Shown: piece by piece, positions 35,668 through 44,121 of the stretch | Layout of the letters: each line of letters starts with the position of its first letter | How positions within the stretch are numbered: position 1 is the first letter of the stretch | DNA from: an uncultured Caryophanales bacterium | Lineage (GTDB): Bacteria > Bacillota_I > Bacilli_A > RFN20 > CAG-826 | Direction: 5' to 3' | Assembly (NCBI GenBank): GCA_947165725.1 | Contig: CAMVBL010000001.1 | Location: forward strand, 1-50,643 | DNA length: 50,643 bases | Program-made: the position numbers and the translations under genes | The notes under the pieces: model-generated | What the model was told of the DNA's origin: nothing | The model's database searches: none | The model's input: only the letters and a program-made list of their open reading frames with translations

Positions 35668-37104
35668 TTAGTTATTAGCTAACGCTAATTTGTGACGTCT
35701 GCTGACAACGATGCCAGCACCGGTAACAGCACCCGCTAAAGCGAGGGTTACTAATAAGCCACCCCACCAAGCAACTTCATATAAGGCACCAACCCAGTAG
35801 ACTAATAAGGCAAAGCCATAGGACATAGTGAACCACCATAATAAGGTGAGCCAGAATTCTTTACCTTTTTGTTCACCATGTGTAGCACCGATAGCGGCGA
35901 AGCATGGGATGGTGAATAAGTTATAAACAGCGAAGCTATAAGTGCCAGCTAAGGATAAGCCAATTGTGCCTTCTTCTAAGCCAAGTTCTGCCATTGTGGC
36001 AACGACATCTTCTTTAGCGATTAAACCAGTTAATGTAGAGACGACATATTTCCAGCCATCTGTATTATTGGTCCAACCACCAGCGAGAGGTCCTAAAGGA
36101 TAGAAGAAGTATCTTAAGCCTCTACCTAAGTAAGCAAGGATTGAGCCATCAATATGTAAGACCCATTCCATTTCCCCTTCCGCGTTAGCTTCTTCGAATA
36201 AGAGTAAACCGAATTTACCTTCTTCCCAACCAAATGATTTAAGGAACCAAATCACGATTGTACAAGCGGCAATGACGGTACCAGCTTTAATTAAATAGTG
36301 TTTGAACTTTTCCCAAAGGTGGGCACCAACGTTTCTTGGTTGTGGTAAGTGATAAGCAGGTAACTCCATAATGAATGGAGAGACATATTGATCTTTGGAG
36401 AATAACTTCATGAATAAGGCGAAGATAATCGCACAGGCAATACCACCGACATAGATAGTAAAGACGAAGATATCACCAGCGAAACCTGCCATAGCACCAA
36501 TGCCCGCTAATAAAGCCCAAATAGGAGCTTTAGCGCCACATGAGAAGCATGTCATTAATCTAATGGTTCTATTCTTTTCTCTTTCATCTTCTAATGTTCT
36601 AGTGGCCATAATCGCAGGAACACTGCAGCCAAAGCCTGTTAACATTGGAATAAAGGCTTTACCAGATAAACCAAATTTTCTAAACGCTCTATCTAAGATA
36701 AAGGCCACACGTGCCATATAACCACTATCTTCTAAGATCGCAATGAATAAGAAGAGAATCATGATTTGTGGAACGAATGATAAGACAGCATCAAGACCAG
36801 TTAAGATACCATCACAAACAAGGGATGTATACCATTGGCCTGCTGGCATCCATGAACCAACCCAGTCAATCAAACTACCGGTGAGCCAACCAAACCAGCT
36901 TTGTAACCAGACACCGATAGATGGAATACCACCTAATGGTTCACCTTCATAACCCATACCGGTGAAGTAATTGATCCAACCTTCGTGGGTAATTTCTAAA
37001 CCGAAGATTCTATTTAAGAATAAGATATCTTCAGAGAAGGTGACGTGGAAAATAAAGAACATGATGACCACGAATAATGGGAGAGCCCAAATTCTATGAG
37101 TCAT
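35668..37104 (-). CDS. feoB: Ferrous iron transporter FeoB, membrane part (separate frame)
   Basis: 478 residues; starts exactly at the membrane domain (MTHRIWALPLFVVIMFF) and carries the Gate regions, with FIPMLTGFGCSVPAIMATRTLE and the conserved Cys in MTCFSCGAKAPIWALL. Forms the iron pore in the cytoplasmic membrane. The GTPase part is in a separate frame upstream with a four-base overlap (ATGA). Reading the membrane frame upstream of its ATG gives Ile-Asp-Lys-Val before Met-Thr-His-Arg-Ile-Trp, which is how fused FeoB proteins read. Confidence 0.92.
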   Translation of the reverse strand: MTHRIWALPLFVVIMFFIFHVTFSEDILFLNRIFGLEITHEGWINYFTGMGYEGEPLGGIPSIGVWLQSWFGWLTGSLIDWVGSWMPAGQWYTSLVCDGILTGLDAVLSFVPQIMILFLFIAILEDSGYMARVAFILDRAFRKFGLSGKAFIPMLTGFGCSVPAIMATRTLEDEREKNRTIRLMTCFSCGAKAPIWALLAGIGAMAGFAGDIFVFTIYVGGIACAIIFALFMKLFSKDQYVSPFIMELPAYHLPQPRNVGAHLWEKFKHYLIKAGTVIAACTIVIWFLKSFGWEEGKFGLLLFEEANAEGEMEWVLHIDGSILAYLGRGLRYFFYPLGPLAGGWTNNTDGWKYVVSTLTGLIAKEDVVATMAELGLEEGTIGLSLAGTYSFAVYNLFTIPCFAAIGATHGEQKGKEFWLTLLWWFTMSYGFALLVYWVGALYEVAWWGGLLVTLALAGAVTGAGIVVSRRHKLALANN

Positions 37105-37934
37105 AACTTTATCAATCTGTCAGATTTGCTCAATTGTTCTTTTTGCTCACCGTTATTCGCTTTCTTAAACGCGGTAGCGTAATTCTTAGCAATATATTCG
37201 TAACGGTTATCAGCGATTAAAGCTTCAAAGTCACTACCGAATGTATCATTTTTAAATGTCGCTTTGAATTTATTAACAGTTTCCACTGCTTCTGGATGCA
37301 TCTTGACTTCAAGTTCATCCATTTCCACTAACTTGATCGCGTGGAATAATGGGTTTTCAATACCTTTTAATTCAAAAGCGATTTGGACATCACTAATTAA
37401 ATGTAATAAGGATTTGTCTTCAATGATTGTCGCACCTTTACGTTCCTTGTTACTGGCTTTAACAGCTTCTTGCATTAATTCATCTAAGTTTTCTTGTTTT
37501 AACGCAGAGATTTCAACAACTGGAACACCAAGTTTTTCTTGTAAGGCTTTGGCGTCAATCTTATCGCCGTTTTTTCTCACGACGTCGCTCATATTTAAGG
37601 CCACGACCACTGGAACATCAATTTCCAAGATTTGTGTTGTTAAATATAAGTTTCTTTCTAAGTTTGTGGCGTCTACGATGTTGATAACACAATCTGGTTT
37701 TTCATCTAAGACGTAGTTTCTTGAGATAACTTCTTCTGGAGTATATGGGGATAAGGAATAAATACCTGGTAAGTCAACGATGTAAATTGGTTCATCGAGT
37801 TTACGGTATGTACCTTCTCTTTTATCGACTGTAACACCTGGCCAGTTACCAACGTGTGCGGTCGCACCAGTTAAGGAGTTAAATAATGTGGTTTTACCGG
37901 AGTTAGGATTACCCGCTAATGCAAATCTTTTCAT
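37101..37934 (-). CDS. feoB: Ferrous iron transporter FeoB, GTPase part (separate frame)
   Basis: 277 residues. G1 GNPNSGKT (8-15), G2 Thr35 in GVTVD, G3 DLPG (54-57), G4 NMSD (114-117), followed by the helical GDI-like domain. Powers or gates iron passage through the membrane part. Ends LSKSDRLIKL at the usual junction and stops there; the membrane domain continues in the +1 frame. Two bases after FeoA-1. Confidence 0.92.
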   Translation of the reverse strand: MKRFALAGNPNSGKTTLFNSLTGATAHVGNWPGVTVDKREGTYRKLDEPIYIVDLPGIYSLSPYTPEEVISRNYVLDEKPDCVINIVDATNLERNLYLTTQILEIDVPVVVALNMSDVVRKNGDKIDAKALQEKLGVPVVEISALKQENLDELMQEAVKASNKERKGATIIEDKSLLHLISDVQIAFELKGIENPLFHAIKLVEMDELEVKMHPEAVETVNKFKATFKNDTFGSDFEALIADNRYEYIAKNYATAFKKANNGEQKEQLSKSDRLIKL

Positions 37935-37935
37935 A

Positions 37936-38175
37936 TTACTTAGCGTCCTCCACTTCGATATTGACTAGCTCGGCTTCCGCTTTTCTAAGCGAAAGTTCAT
38001 AACCACGAATGGTGATTTCGATAGGATCACCCAAAGGTGCTTTCTTTCTTAATGTTACTTTTGCACCAGGAGTAACACCCATGTCGAATAAACGACGACG
38101 AACTTTGCCGTCTCCTTCAACACTCTTCACAAGGCCAGTCTCGCCTTTTTCTATTCTATCTAGTTTTTTAAGCAT
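37936..38175 (-). CDS. feoA: FeoA-type protein 1
   Basis: 79 residues with the SH3-like FeoA fold: LVKSVEGDGKVRRRLFDMGVTPG and IEITIRGYELSLRKAEAELV. Cytoplasmic partner needed for FeoB iron uptake. Between the second FeoA and FeoB. Confidence 0.9.
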   Translation of the reverse strand: MLKKLDRIEKGETGLVKSVEGDGKVRRRLFDMGVTPGAKVTLRKKAPLGDPIEITIRGYELSLRKAEAELVNIEVEDAK

Positions 38176-38189
38176 AAATTCCTCCCCTT

Positions 38190-38402
38190 CTACGCAACTA
38201 GAATTTTACTCGCGGTTTCACGGTTGAACGCTAAACGAATACCTTTTACGACACAGATGGTATTTCCACCACGAGAGGAGATAACTGTGATTTTTCCATT
38301 TGTCACCACTCCTAAAGATTCAAGATGTCTTTTAGTCTTTTCATCCGCTAGTACTTTGATGATTGTTAACTCAGTATCAGTTGGGGCAATAACAATTGGC
38401 AT
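38190..38402 (-). CDS. FeoA-type protein 2, first gene of the feo operon
   Basis: 70 residues, FeoA-like: KRHLESLGVVTNGKITVIS and VVKGIRLAFNRETASKILV. Strong AGGAGG Shine-Dalgarno before the ATG. Two FeoA genes in one feo operon are common in Firmicutes. Confidence 0.88.
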   Translation of the reverse strand: MPIVIAPTDTELTIIKVLADEKTKRHLESLGVVTNGKITVISSRGGNTICVVKGIRLAFNRETASKILVA

Positions 38403-38418
38403 ATAATAGTCCTCCTAT

Positions 38419-38494
38419 AGTTAGTTTTCACTAACTGCAACTATTATATACTTATAATTGTCTATGTAAAGAAAAAAGTTAGTTTTCACTAACT
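38419..38494 (-). promoter_or_regulatory. feo promoter flanked by two identical metal-regulator operators
   Basis: Minus-strand TTTACA (38465-38470), 16-base spacer, TATAAT (38443-38448). Two identical 18-bp inverted repeats AGTTAGTTTTCACTAACT lie at 38477-38494 (just upstream of the -35) and 38419-38436 (over the start of the transcript). Probably bound by the DtxR-family protein encoded next door. Confidence 0.85.
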
Positions 38495-38521
38495 CTTGTC
38501 TCTTTATTATAAATAAACTAA

Positions 38522-38890
38522 TTATTTCTTCTTCTCATACGCTCTTTTAATAGCTTCCCAGGTTTTATCTGAGATATCATGTTCCATTTTGCAAGCATCT
38601 TCCATCGCTGTTTCTTCATCAACACCAATGGAGACTAGCAATTGAGTGATGATTGTATGTTTTTCTAATGTCTTTTCCGCGATTGCTAGACCAGATGGGG
38701 TTAAGGTGATTTCACCTTTATTATTGATTTCAATATAGCCTTGGTCTTTTAGTTTATTCATCGCTACAGAAACAGATGGTTTAGAAAAAGATAAACCACG
38801 CGCGACATCAATAGCGTGCACGTTATCCTTTTCTTTACTAATTTGTAAAATCTTTTCTAAATAGTCTTCTTGCGATTCTAAACGTTTCAT
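38522..38890 (-). CDS. DtxR-family metal-dependent regulator
   Basis: 122 residues: winged-helix DNA-binding domain (about 5-65) and dimerisation helices, no C-terminal SH3 domain, so MntR-like in length. Metal ligands can be read by alignment from memory: Asp9 and Glu12 as in MntR, His78, then Cys100, Glu103, His104 in DACKMEHD. The Cys matches the iron-sensing DtxR/IdeR proteins where MntR has Glu. Predicted iron-loaded repressor of the feo operon that follows it. Confidence 0.88.
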   Translation of the reverse strand: MKRLESQEDYLEKILQISKEKDNVHAIDVARGLSFSKPSVSVAMNKLKDQGYIEINNKGEITLTPSGLAIAEKTLEKHTIITQLLVSIGVDEETAMEDACKMEHDISDKTWEAIKRAYEKKK

Positions 38891-38932
38891 ACATTGATAC
38901 TATAAAATGTTTTTTCTTAAATAGCAAAAATA

Positions 38933-40165
38933 TTACTCTTCATTATTGAGATATTTATATAATTCTTCGCACGCTAATGACATTTTAGTAACGGAGAACT
39001 TCTCACATTTTGGATAGACATAGAAGGTATCATTGAGTGTATTAAGATCAACACAATCACCAAATTTACCCAAATATTCATATTCAATATGGACACTATA
39101 GTGGTCTTTGGCTAATAAAGTGACTTCATAGTCTTCATCTTTATATCGACCTTTCAAGGTGAAACCGTTCATATTATGCACTAATGTGCCCATACCTAAA
39201 TCAATATATCCTTTAGCGTTCGGTAAAGCGTCCACTCTCACTGGACATTCGAAGTAATATTTGCCTTCTCTAACTTCTTTTCTAACATTACTTCTTTCCC
39301 ATTCATACCAGTCTGGAATGTGTGGGAATTCAGTCTCGCCTTCTAAAGCTTTTAATACCCCGTGTTCGTCCATTTCGTAAGTTTTACCACAATGATTACA
39401 TTTTATTTGTGTGCCTTCACTACTCATTTCATATTCAGTTCCACAGTGTGGACATTGATATAAAACTTTATGTAGGCCTTTAGCCCTATCTTTATCAGTG
39501 AGAAGAATACCGCTTTCTTTTAACCAAGCATAATCATCATATTCTAAAGCTTTTTGTAAGCGAGCATCTAATTCATCCACTGATAACTTTTCTACTTCTT
39601 CTTTAGAGGCGATACATTCTAATGTGGCTTCTAGTCCTTTAATCTTTCTTCTTTTTGGATTATAGAAAGGTTCAACAATATGGTCACCGTGTGTTGTAAG
39701 AGTCACTAATGGGACTTTAAAGGCTTTCGCTAAAGCAGCATTACTCTTCGGTACGATTGATTTAGTGCCACATAATGAATATCTAGCTTCAGGATAGATG
39801 ACCATAATGTCACCATTATTGATGACTTTACGGATTTGTCTAAGTAGGTTCACATCATTAGTGAATTTTCTTTTACATATACCACCAATAGAACGGAGTA
39901 ACCATTCTCTTTTGATAAAACCATCAATGGCGACGATATAGTTACAGCGGTTAGGTAATATTGCTTTCTCAAGCACCATTAAATCATAATAGGAATTATG
40001 GTTTCCCATTAAGATATATGGAGGTTTAATACCTTCCATATTCACTTTGCGAATAATTTGACCTTGCTTACTAGTGGTAATCCCAGCAATGATTTTCATT
40101 AAAAAACGAAGCTTCTGCCTAGTAGGTGACTTTTTCATGTCAAATCTTTTAATATCGTCGAGCAT
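38933..40165 (-). CDS. PlsC-type acyltransferase with zinc ribbon, second paralogue
   Basis: 410 residues. HX4D motif NHNSYYD (His56, Asp61), then IYPEARYSLCGT in place of the usual EGT motif. A four-cysteine ribbon (CPHCG ... CNHCG, roughly 240-265) follows and a C-terminal beta-rich region. Same layout as the 32910-34232 product, with about 30-35% look-alike residues by eye. Glu-Ala-Arg instead of Glu-Gly-Thr suggests a different lipid or acyl donor. Likely inner-membrane lipid acylation. Confidence 0.82.
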   Translation of the reverse strand: MLDDIKRFDMKKSPTRQKLRFLMKIIAGITTSKQGQIIRKVNMEGIKPPYILMGNHNSYYDLMVLEKAILPNRCNYIVAIDGFIKREWLLRSIGGICKRKFTNDVNLLRQIRKVINNGDIMVIYPEARYSLCGTKSIVPKSNAALAKAFKVPLVTLTTHGDHIVEPFYNPKRRKIKGLEATLECIASKEEVEKLSVDELDARLQKALEYDDYAWLKESGILLTDKDRAKGLHKVLYQCPHCGTEYEMSSEGTQIKCNHCGKTYEMDEHGVLKALEGETEFPHIPDWYEWERSNVRKEVREGKYYFECPVRVDALPNAKGYIDLGMGTLVHNMNGFTLKGRYKDEDYEVTLLAKDHYSVHIEYEYLGKFGDCVDLNTLNDTFYVYPKCEKFSVTKMSLACEELYKYLNNEE

Positions 40166-40182
40166 ATCTATATTTTAGATAT

Positions 40183-40212
40183 AAAAAGACTTTGTTTCAA
40201 CAAAGCCCTTTT
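40183..40212 (-). terminator. Intrinsic terminator after the 40215-40739 gene
   Basis: Minus-strand GGCTTTGTT-ga-AACAAAGTC (40188-40207) followed by TTTTTAT. Confidence 0.8.
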
Positions 40213-40214
40213 CA

Positions 40215-40739
40215 TTAATAGTCTGTTTGATCTTCTACAACCTTAATGTTGTTAATATCAATATAACATTCTTCTCCTGATACCAAGCATTCAAGAGTCA
40301 TACCTCTTCTTAAATCCTCATAGTCATATCTAGATATTTGAGTGGAATATTTTTGAGAGTTACCATTATCATCCTTATAAGAGACAATCATTTGATAAGT
40401 CCAACCACCATGACGGAAGTGATGACTTCTAAGGTCTTCAATGATACATGTTGAAGGTCTACCATTTTCAACTACTTTTTGATTAACTCTACCTCTATTT
40501 AATGTGACGACACCTAAAACAATAACAAATGCACATATAACAACTCCGAAGAACATACCAATCGTAAGTGAGAATTTTGCCATTTCTATATGAGCATCTG
40601 AGGTTGATGGCCAACCAGAAGATGAAGTTTCAAACAATGTGGCACTGTTATAAATAGCAAAGCCTAAAATAAGCGCTGCTGTTACAGCACCAATAACAAT
40701 CATAATAATGCCACCAGTTTTACTACCACGAGTTTTCAT
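40215..40739 (-). CDS. Two-span membrane protein, DUF3592-like
   Basis: 174 residues from the ATG at 40739; a TTG nine codons upstream is less likely. Two hydrophobic segments (about 10-30 and 58-85), then an extracytoplasmic beta domain with the pattern GRPSTCIIEDL ... YQMIVSYKDDNG ... LECLVSGEECYID, which resembles DUF3592-type proteins. Function unknown. Own terminator. Confidence 0.65.
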   Translation of the reverse strand: MKTRGSKTGGIIMIVIGAVTAALILGFAIYNSATLFETSSSGWPSTSDAHIEMAKFSLTIGMFFGVVICAFVIVLGVVTLNRGRVNQKVVENGRPSTCIIEDLRSHHFRHGGWTYQMIVSYKDDNGNSQKYSTQISRYDYEDLRRGMTLECLVSGEECYIDINNIKVVEDQTDY

Positions 40740-40896
40740 ATTAAATAGCCAGACCAATTGTAGCAAAAAAGAACTGAATATAACAGTGTTTTTATGAGTG
40801 GGTGCTATTAAAAGCGTAATAGCAAAAATTATTAGTTCTTAAAAAATCGGACAAAAATGAAAAATCTTACCTATTTATCTATTAGGAGGACTTTTT

Positions 40897-41250
40897 ATGT
40901 CTAGATATAGAAAATATAACGGCCATGACAAATACCACTTTCGTTTTTATAGAAAAAATGGCCATCATCCATTTATTGTTGTCTTAGTAGAAACGAGGAT
41001 CGAAGATAACAAAACTACTTTAAGTGGATATATGATTACTCACGATATTAAGAAAATGTTAGACTATCCAAATTCATATATTCAATTAAGTCATAATCCA
41101 AATCCAAAAGATGAAAGTCCAGCTTATCTTTGTGTAGTCAGAATTGACAATATTCCTCAAAAGTTTTTCTCAAAACCTTTTTCCAATTGGCATTTATCAA
41201 AAGAAGACGAAGCACTAATTGATGTTCTAGAAAAGAAAAAATCTTCCTAA
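40897..41250 (+). CDS. Hypothetical protein, His/Lys/Tyr-rich
   Basis: 117 residues with a strong AGGAGG seven bases before the ATG. Starts MSRYRKYNGHDKYHFRFYRK and contains SHNPNPKDESPAYLCVV; no membrane segment. I do not recognise it; it could be a mobile-element accessory protein. Its last codons overlap the terminator of the minus-strand RNA at 41236-41441. Confidence 0.7.
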   Translation: MSRYRKYNGHDKYHFRFYRKNGHHPFIVVLVETRIEDNKTTLSGYMITHDIKKMLDYPNSYIQLSHNPNPKDESPAYLCVVRIDNIPQKFFSKPFSNWHLSKEDEALIDVLEKKKSS

Positions 41251-41441
41251 AAGGAAGATGGTTTCACATTGAGCCGCTTACCCCAATAAGCCAGTGCATA
41301 ATCTCTATGACTCAAATGCTATCGTATAGTTACATGAATGGGGGCTATACTTACCAAGGATGGATTATCATCCTTCTGTATTGAAGCATTTCCCGAAGAA
41401 TAGCTTCATATCTATGTTTACCAGTAAACTGGTATCGGGCT
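41236..41441 (-). ncRNA. Structured non-coding RNA of unidentified class
   Basis: No reading frame on either strand. On the minus strand it begins three bases after the tRNA-Ala CCA. A long-range stem AGCC..TACC / GGTA..GGCT (41431-41441 with 41272-41282) closes the body. Inside are GTTTA/TAAAC (41416-41429), GAAGC/GCTTC with a TTCG-like loop (41383-41407), AAGGATG/CATCCTT (41356-41375) and GTATAG/CTATAC (41324-41350). It ends in ATCTTCCT/AGGAAGAT plus T5 (41236-41259). Candidates are the raiA motif or 6S RNA; I cannot settle this. Confidence 0.6.
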
Positions 41442-41444
41442 GTT

Positions 41445-41520
41445 TGGTGGATCCGACGAGGATCGAACTCGCTACCTCCTCCATGCCATGGAGGCGCTCT
41501 CCCAGGTGAGCTACGGACCC
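41445..41520 (-). tRNA. tRNA-Ala (anticodon GGC)
   Basis: Acceptor GGGTCCG/CGGATCC with the alanine-specific G3:U70 pair, discriminator A, encoded CCA. Anticodon stem CCTCC/GGAGG with loop ATGGCAT gives GGC. Confidence 0.95.
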
Positions 41521-41581
41521 ACAGTGCGATATTTATTATACATTAATTCATTTGTTAGACAACAATAATTTTGTATTTTTA

Positions 41582-41609
41582 CAAAAAAGAAAAGGTGATA
41601 ACCACCTTT
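41582..41609 (-). terminator. Intrinsic terminator after tRNA-Arg
   Basis: Minus-strand AAGGTG-gttat-CACCTT (41592-41608) followed by TTCTTTTTTG. Confidence 0.75.
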
Positions 41610-41618
41610 CTTATATAG

Positions 41619-41695
41619 TGGCGCGCTTGAGACGATTTGAACGCCCGACTTCTTCCTTAGGAGGGAAGCGCTCTATCCAGCTGAGCTACAAGCGC
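41619..41695 (-). tRNA. tRNA-Arg (anticodon CCT)
   Basis: Acceptor GCGCTTG/CAAGCGC, discriminator G, encoded CCA. Anticodon stem CTTCC/GGAAG with loop CTCCTAA gives CCT, reading AGG. Lies 12 bases after galE and may be transcribed with it. Confidence 0.95.
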
Positions 41696-41707
41696 GTGAT
41701 AAGTTAA

Positions 41708-42724
41708 TCACTTATCGTAGCCGTTTGGGTTCTTGGACTGCCATCTCCAGGAATCACGGCAAGCATCTTCGATGTTGAGTTTTGTTTTAAATCCCATTTC
41801 TTGATAGGCTTTAGAAACTTCAGCGTAGTTTTCATCAACATCACCAGGACGTCTTGGACAGATGACGTATGGAAGTTTCATATTGTTAGCCTTTTCAAAA
41901 GCGTGAACTAATTCAAGAACTGATGTGCCTTTACCTGTACCTAAGTTATAGATAACTAATCCTGGTTTTTCTTCTAATTTCTTTAAGGCACATAAGTGAC
42001 CATGGGCTAAATCCACAACGTGGATATAGTCTCTAACACCAGTGCCATCCACTGTTTTATAGTCATCGCCATATACATTTAAATGAGGACGTTTACCAAC
42101 AGCGACTTGAGTGATATATGGCATTAAGTTATTTGGGATACCGTTAGGATCTTCACCAATAAGGCCACTTTCATGGGCGCCGATTGGGTTAAAGTATCTT
42201 AAGATAGCGATATTCGCTTCTTTATGTTCTTTTGCGTAATCCTTTAATAAATATTCAATATCTAATTTGGTTTGACCATATGGGTTTGTACAGCCACCGA
42301 CCTTATCACTTTCTTTAAGTGGGACATGGTCAGGGACACCATAGACTGTCGCGCTAGAGGAGAAGACAATATTAGTGACATTAAATTCACTCATAAGCCT
42401 TAATAAAACCTTACTACTACCGATATTGTTATCGATATATAGTTGTGGCTTCGCTACAGATTCCGCGACACTCTTTAAACCAGCGAAGTGGATGATATCT
42501 GTAATCTTTTCTTTTTGGAAAACTTCTTTTAATTTTTCATAGTTAGTGCAATCGACTTCATAGAATCTTGGTTTCTTACCTGTGATTTTATAAATACGAT
42601 TTAAAACTTCTGGTTTACTATTAACGTAGTTATCAACAATTACTACATCATAGTTATTATTTAAGAGTTCCACGACTGTATGGGAACCGATATAACCTGT
42701 ACCACCTGTGACTAAAATTGCCAT
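41708..42724 (-). CDS. galE: UDP-glucose 4-epimerase
   Basis: 338 residues, full length. NAD-binding GGTGYIGSHT (6-15), Ser-Ser-Ala-Thr-Val-Tyr (about 125) and the catalytic Tyr/Lys in YGQTK. Interconverts UDP-glucose and UDP-galactose for glycan synthesis. One base after gatB, so it is the end of the pcrA-ligA-gatCAB operon. Confidence 0.97.
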   Translation of the reverse strand: MAILVTGGTGYIGSHTVVELLNNNYDVVIVDNYVNSKPEVLNRIYKITGKKPRFYEVDCTNYEKLKEVFQKEKITDIIHFAGLKSVAESVAKPQLYIDNNIGSSKVLLRLMSEFNVTNIVFSSSATVYGVPDHVPLKESDKVGGCTNPYGQTKLDIEYLLKDYAKEHKEANIAILRYFNPIGAHESGLIGEDPNGIPNNLMPYITQVAVGKRPHLNVYGDDYKTVDGTGVRDYIHVVDLAHGHLCALKKLEEKPGLVIYNLGTGKGTSVLELVHAFEKANNMKLPYVICPRRPGDVDENYAEVSKAYQEMGFKTKLNIEDACRDSWRWQSKNPNGYDK

Positions 42725-42725
42725 A

Positions 42726-44120
42726 TTATTTTTCCTCCAATTTCATCAAGAGCATATCTTTGATTTTAAGTGAATCGACTTTGTTTTTAGTTTCTTTATA
42801 GATTTGGCCTAATAAGTAATTTAAGGCCTTATCTTTGCCGGCTTTATAATCTTGAACCGCAATATTATATTTTACCAGTATTTCATCAATGATGGCGGAT
42901 AATTCTTTATTATCAAGACTATGAGTGAAGCCATTTTCCTCTAATAAGCTATCTAAATTCTTCTTGGATTCTAATAATTGCTTATAAAGAATTGAGGCTT
43001 GTTTATAAGTGATTTCTTCATCATCGTAAAGCCTTAATAAAGATAATAAATCTTTTTCAATTTCTAATAGTTTTTCACTACCGTGTCGCTTAATTTCACT
43101 TCTGACACGTGTTAAAACAAAGTTACTGACTTTAAGGGTAGCAAGGCCTTCTTCCTTTAATTCAGAGAAGAGTTTAAATAGATATGAATCATTATTAATC
43201 TCATCTATTGTTTCTGGCAAAAGGAAGTCGACTTTAAATTTCTTGTTGGCCTTATAGTTGAGTGCTTCATCTACGAGTTCTTGGCTAATTCTAATAGGCG
43301 CGATGGTTGCGTCCGCGAAATAGCGATAATCAATCTTTGTGTTCTTTTTACGCATAAAGATTGTTTCGTTTTTAGCCTCATCATATCTTCTTGTTTCTGG
43401 TTTAACAGATTTACCACTACTAACGATTTCTTTTTGACGTTTGATTTCACTCGTGATGGCTTTCTCAACATTCTTAAAGCCGTTGAGATTTTTAAGTTCA
43501 ACAATTTCACCATTAACGCCATCAACATTAAGTGAGATATTAACGTCCACTCTCATGGTGCCTTCTTGCAAACGACCATTACTAACACCTAGCGACATAG
43601 CAATATCTCTGATATCTTCTAGGAAGATTCTTGCTTCTTTACCGTTTCTAATATCTGGATCAGTAACGATTTCAATTAAACCCATACCCGCTCGATTAAA
43701 ATCTAATAATGTTTTATCTTTAGCATGGATTTGTTTTGCGGAGTCTTCTTCGATATGTAAATGGTTAATTCTAATAATCTTGATGCTATCATCAACGTTA
43801 ATTGCAAGATGACCATTTTTACCTATTGGATGGAAGAACTGTGTTAATTGATAGCCTTTGGCTAAATCACTATAGAAATAGTTCTTTCTATCAAATCTAA
43901 TTAATCTATCTAATTCCATATGAAGTGCGTTAACCATTCTTATCGCAGATATAACACACTTCTTATTCAAAACAGGCATTGCACCTGGAAAAGCCATATC
44001 GATTAAACCAACATTACTATTAGGGGCTTTACCAAATGTTGTAGGAGCACCACAAAAAAGCTTAGATTCACTAAGTAGTTGTAGATGTATTTCAAGACCT
44101 ATTATTGCGACGTAATTCAT
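42726..44120 (-). CDS. gatB: Aspartyl/glutamyl-tRNA amidotransferase subunit B
   Basis: 464 residues. Starts YVAIIGLEIHLQLLSESKLFCG with the conserved GLEIH and the zinc-associated region, GLIDMAFPGAMPVLN, and the C-terminal YqeY-like tRNA-binding tail. Phosphorylates Glu-tRNA(Gln) for amidation with GatA and GatC. Confidence 0.97.
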   Translation of the reverse strand: MNYVAIIGLEIHLQLLSESKLFCGAPTTFGKAPNSNVGLIDMAFPGAMPVLNKKCVISAIRMVNALHMELDRLIRFDRKNYFYSDLAKGYQLTQFFHPIGKNGHLAINVDDSIKIIRINHLHIEEDSAKQIHAKDKTLLDFNRAGMGLIEIVTDPDIRNGKEARIFLEDIRDIAMSLGVSNGRLQEGTMRVDVNISLNVDGVNGEIVELKNLNGFKNVEKAITSEIKRQKEIVSSGKSVKPETRRYDEAKNETIFMRKKNTKIDYRYFADATIAPIRISQELVDEALNYKANKKFKVDFLLPETIDEINNDSYLFKLFSELKEEGLATLKVSNFVLTRVRSEIKRHGSEKLLEIEKDLLSLLRLYDDEEITYKQASILYKQLLESKKNLDSLLEENGFTHSLDNKELSAIIDEILVKYNIAVQDYKAGKDKALNYLLGQIYKETKNKVDSLKIKDMLLMKLEEK

Positions 44121-44121
44121 A

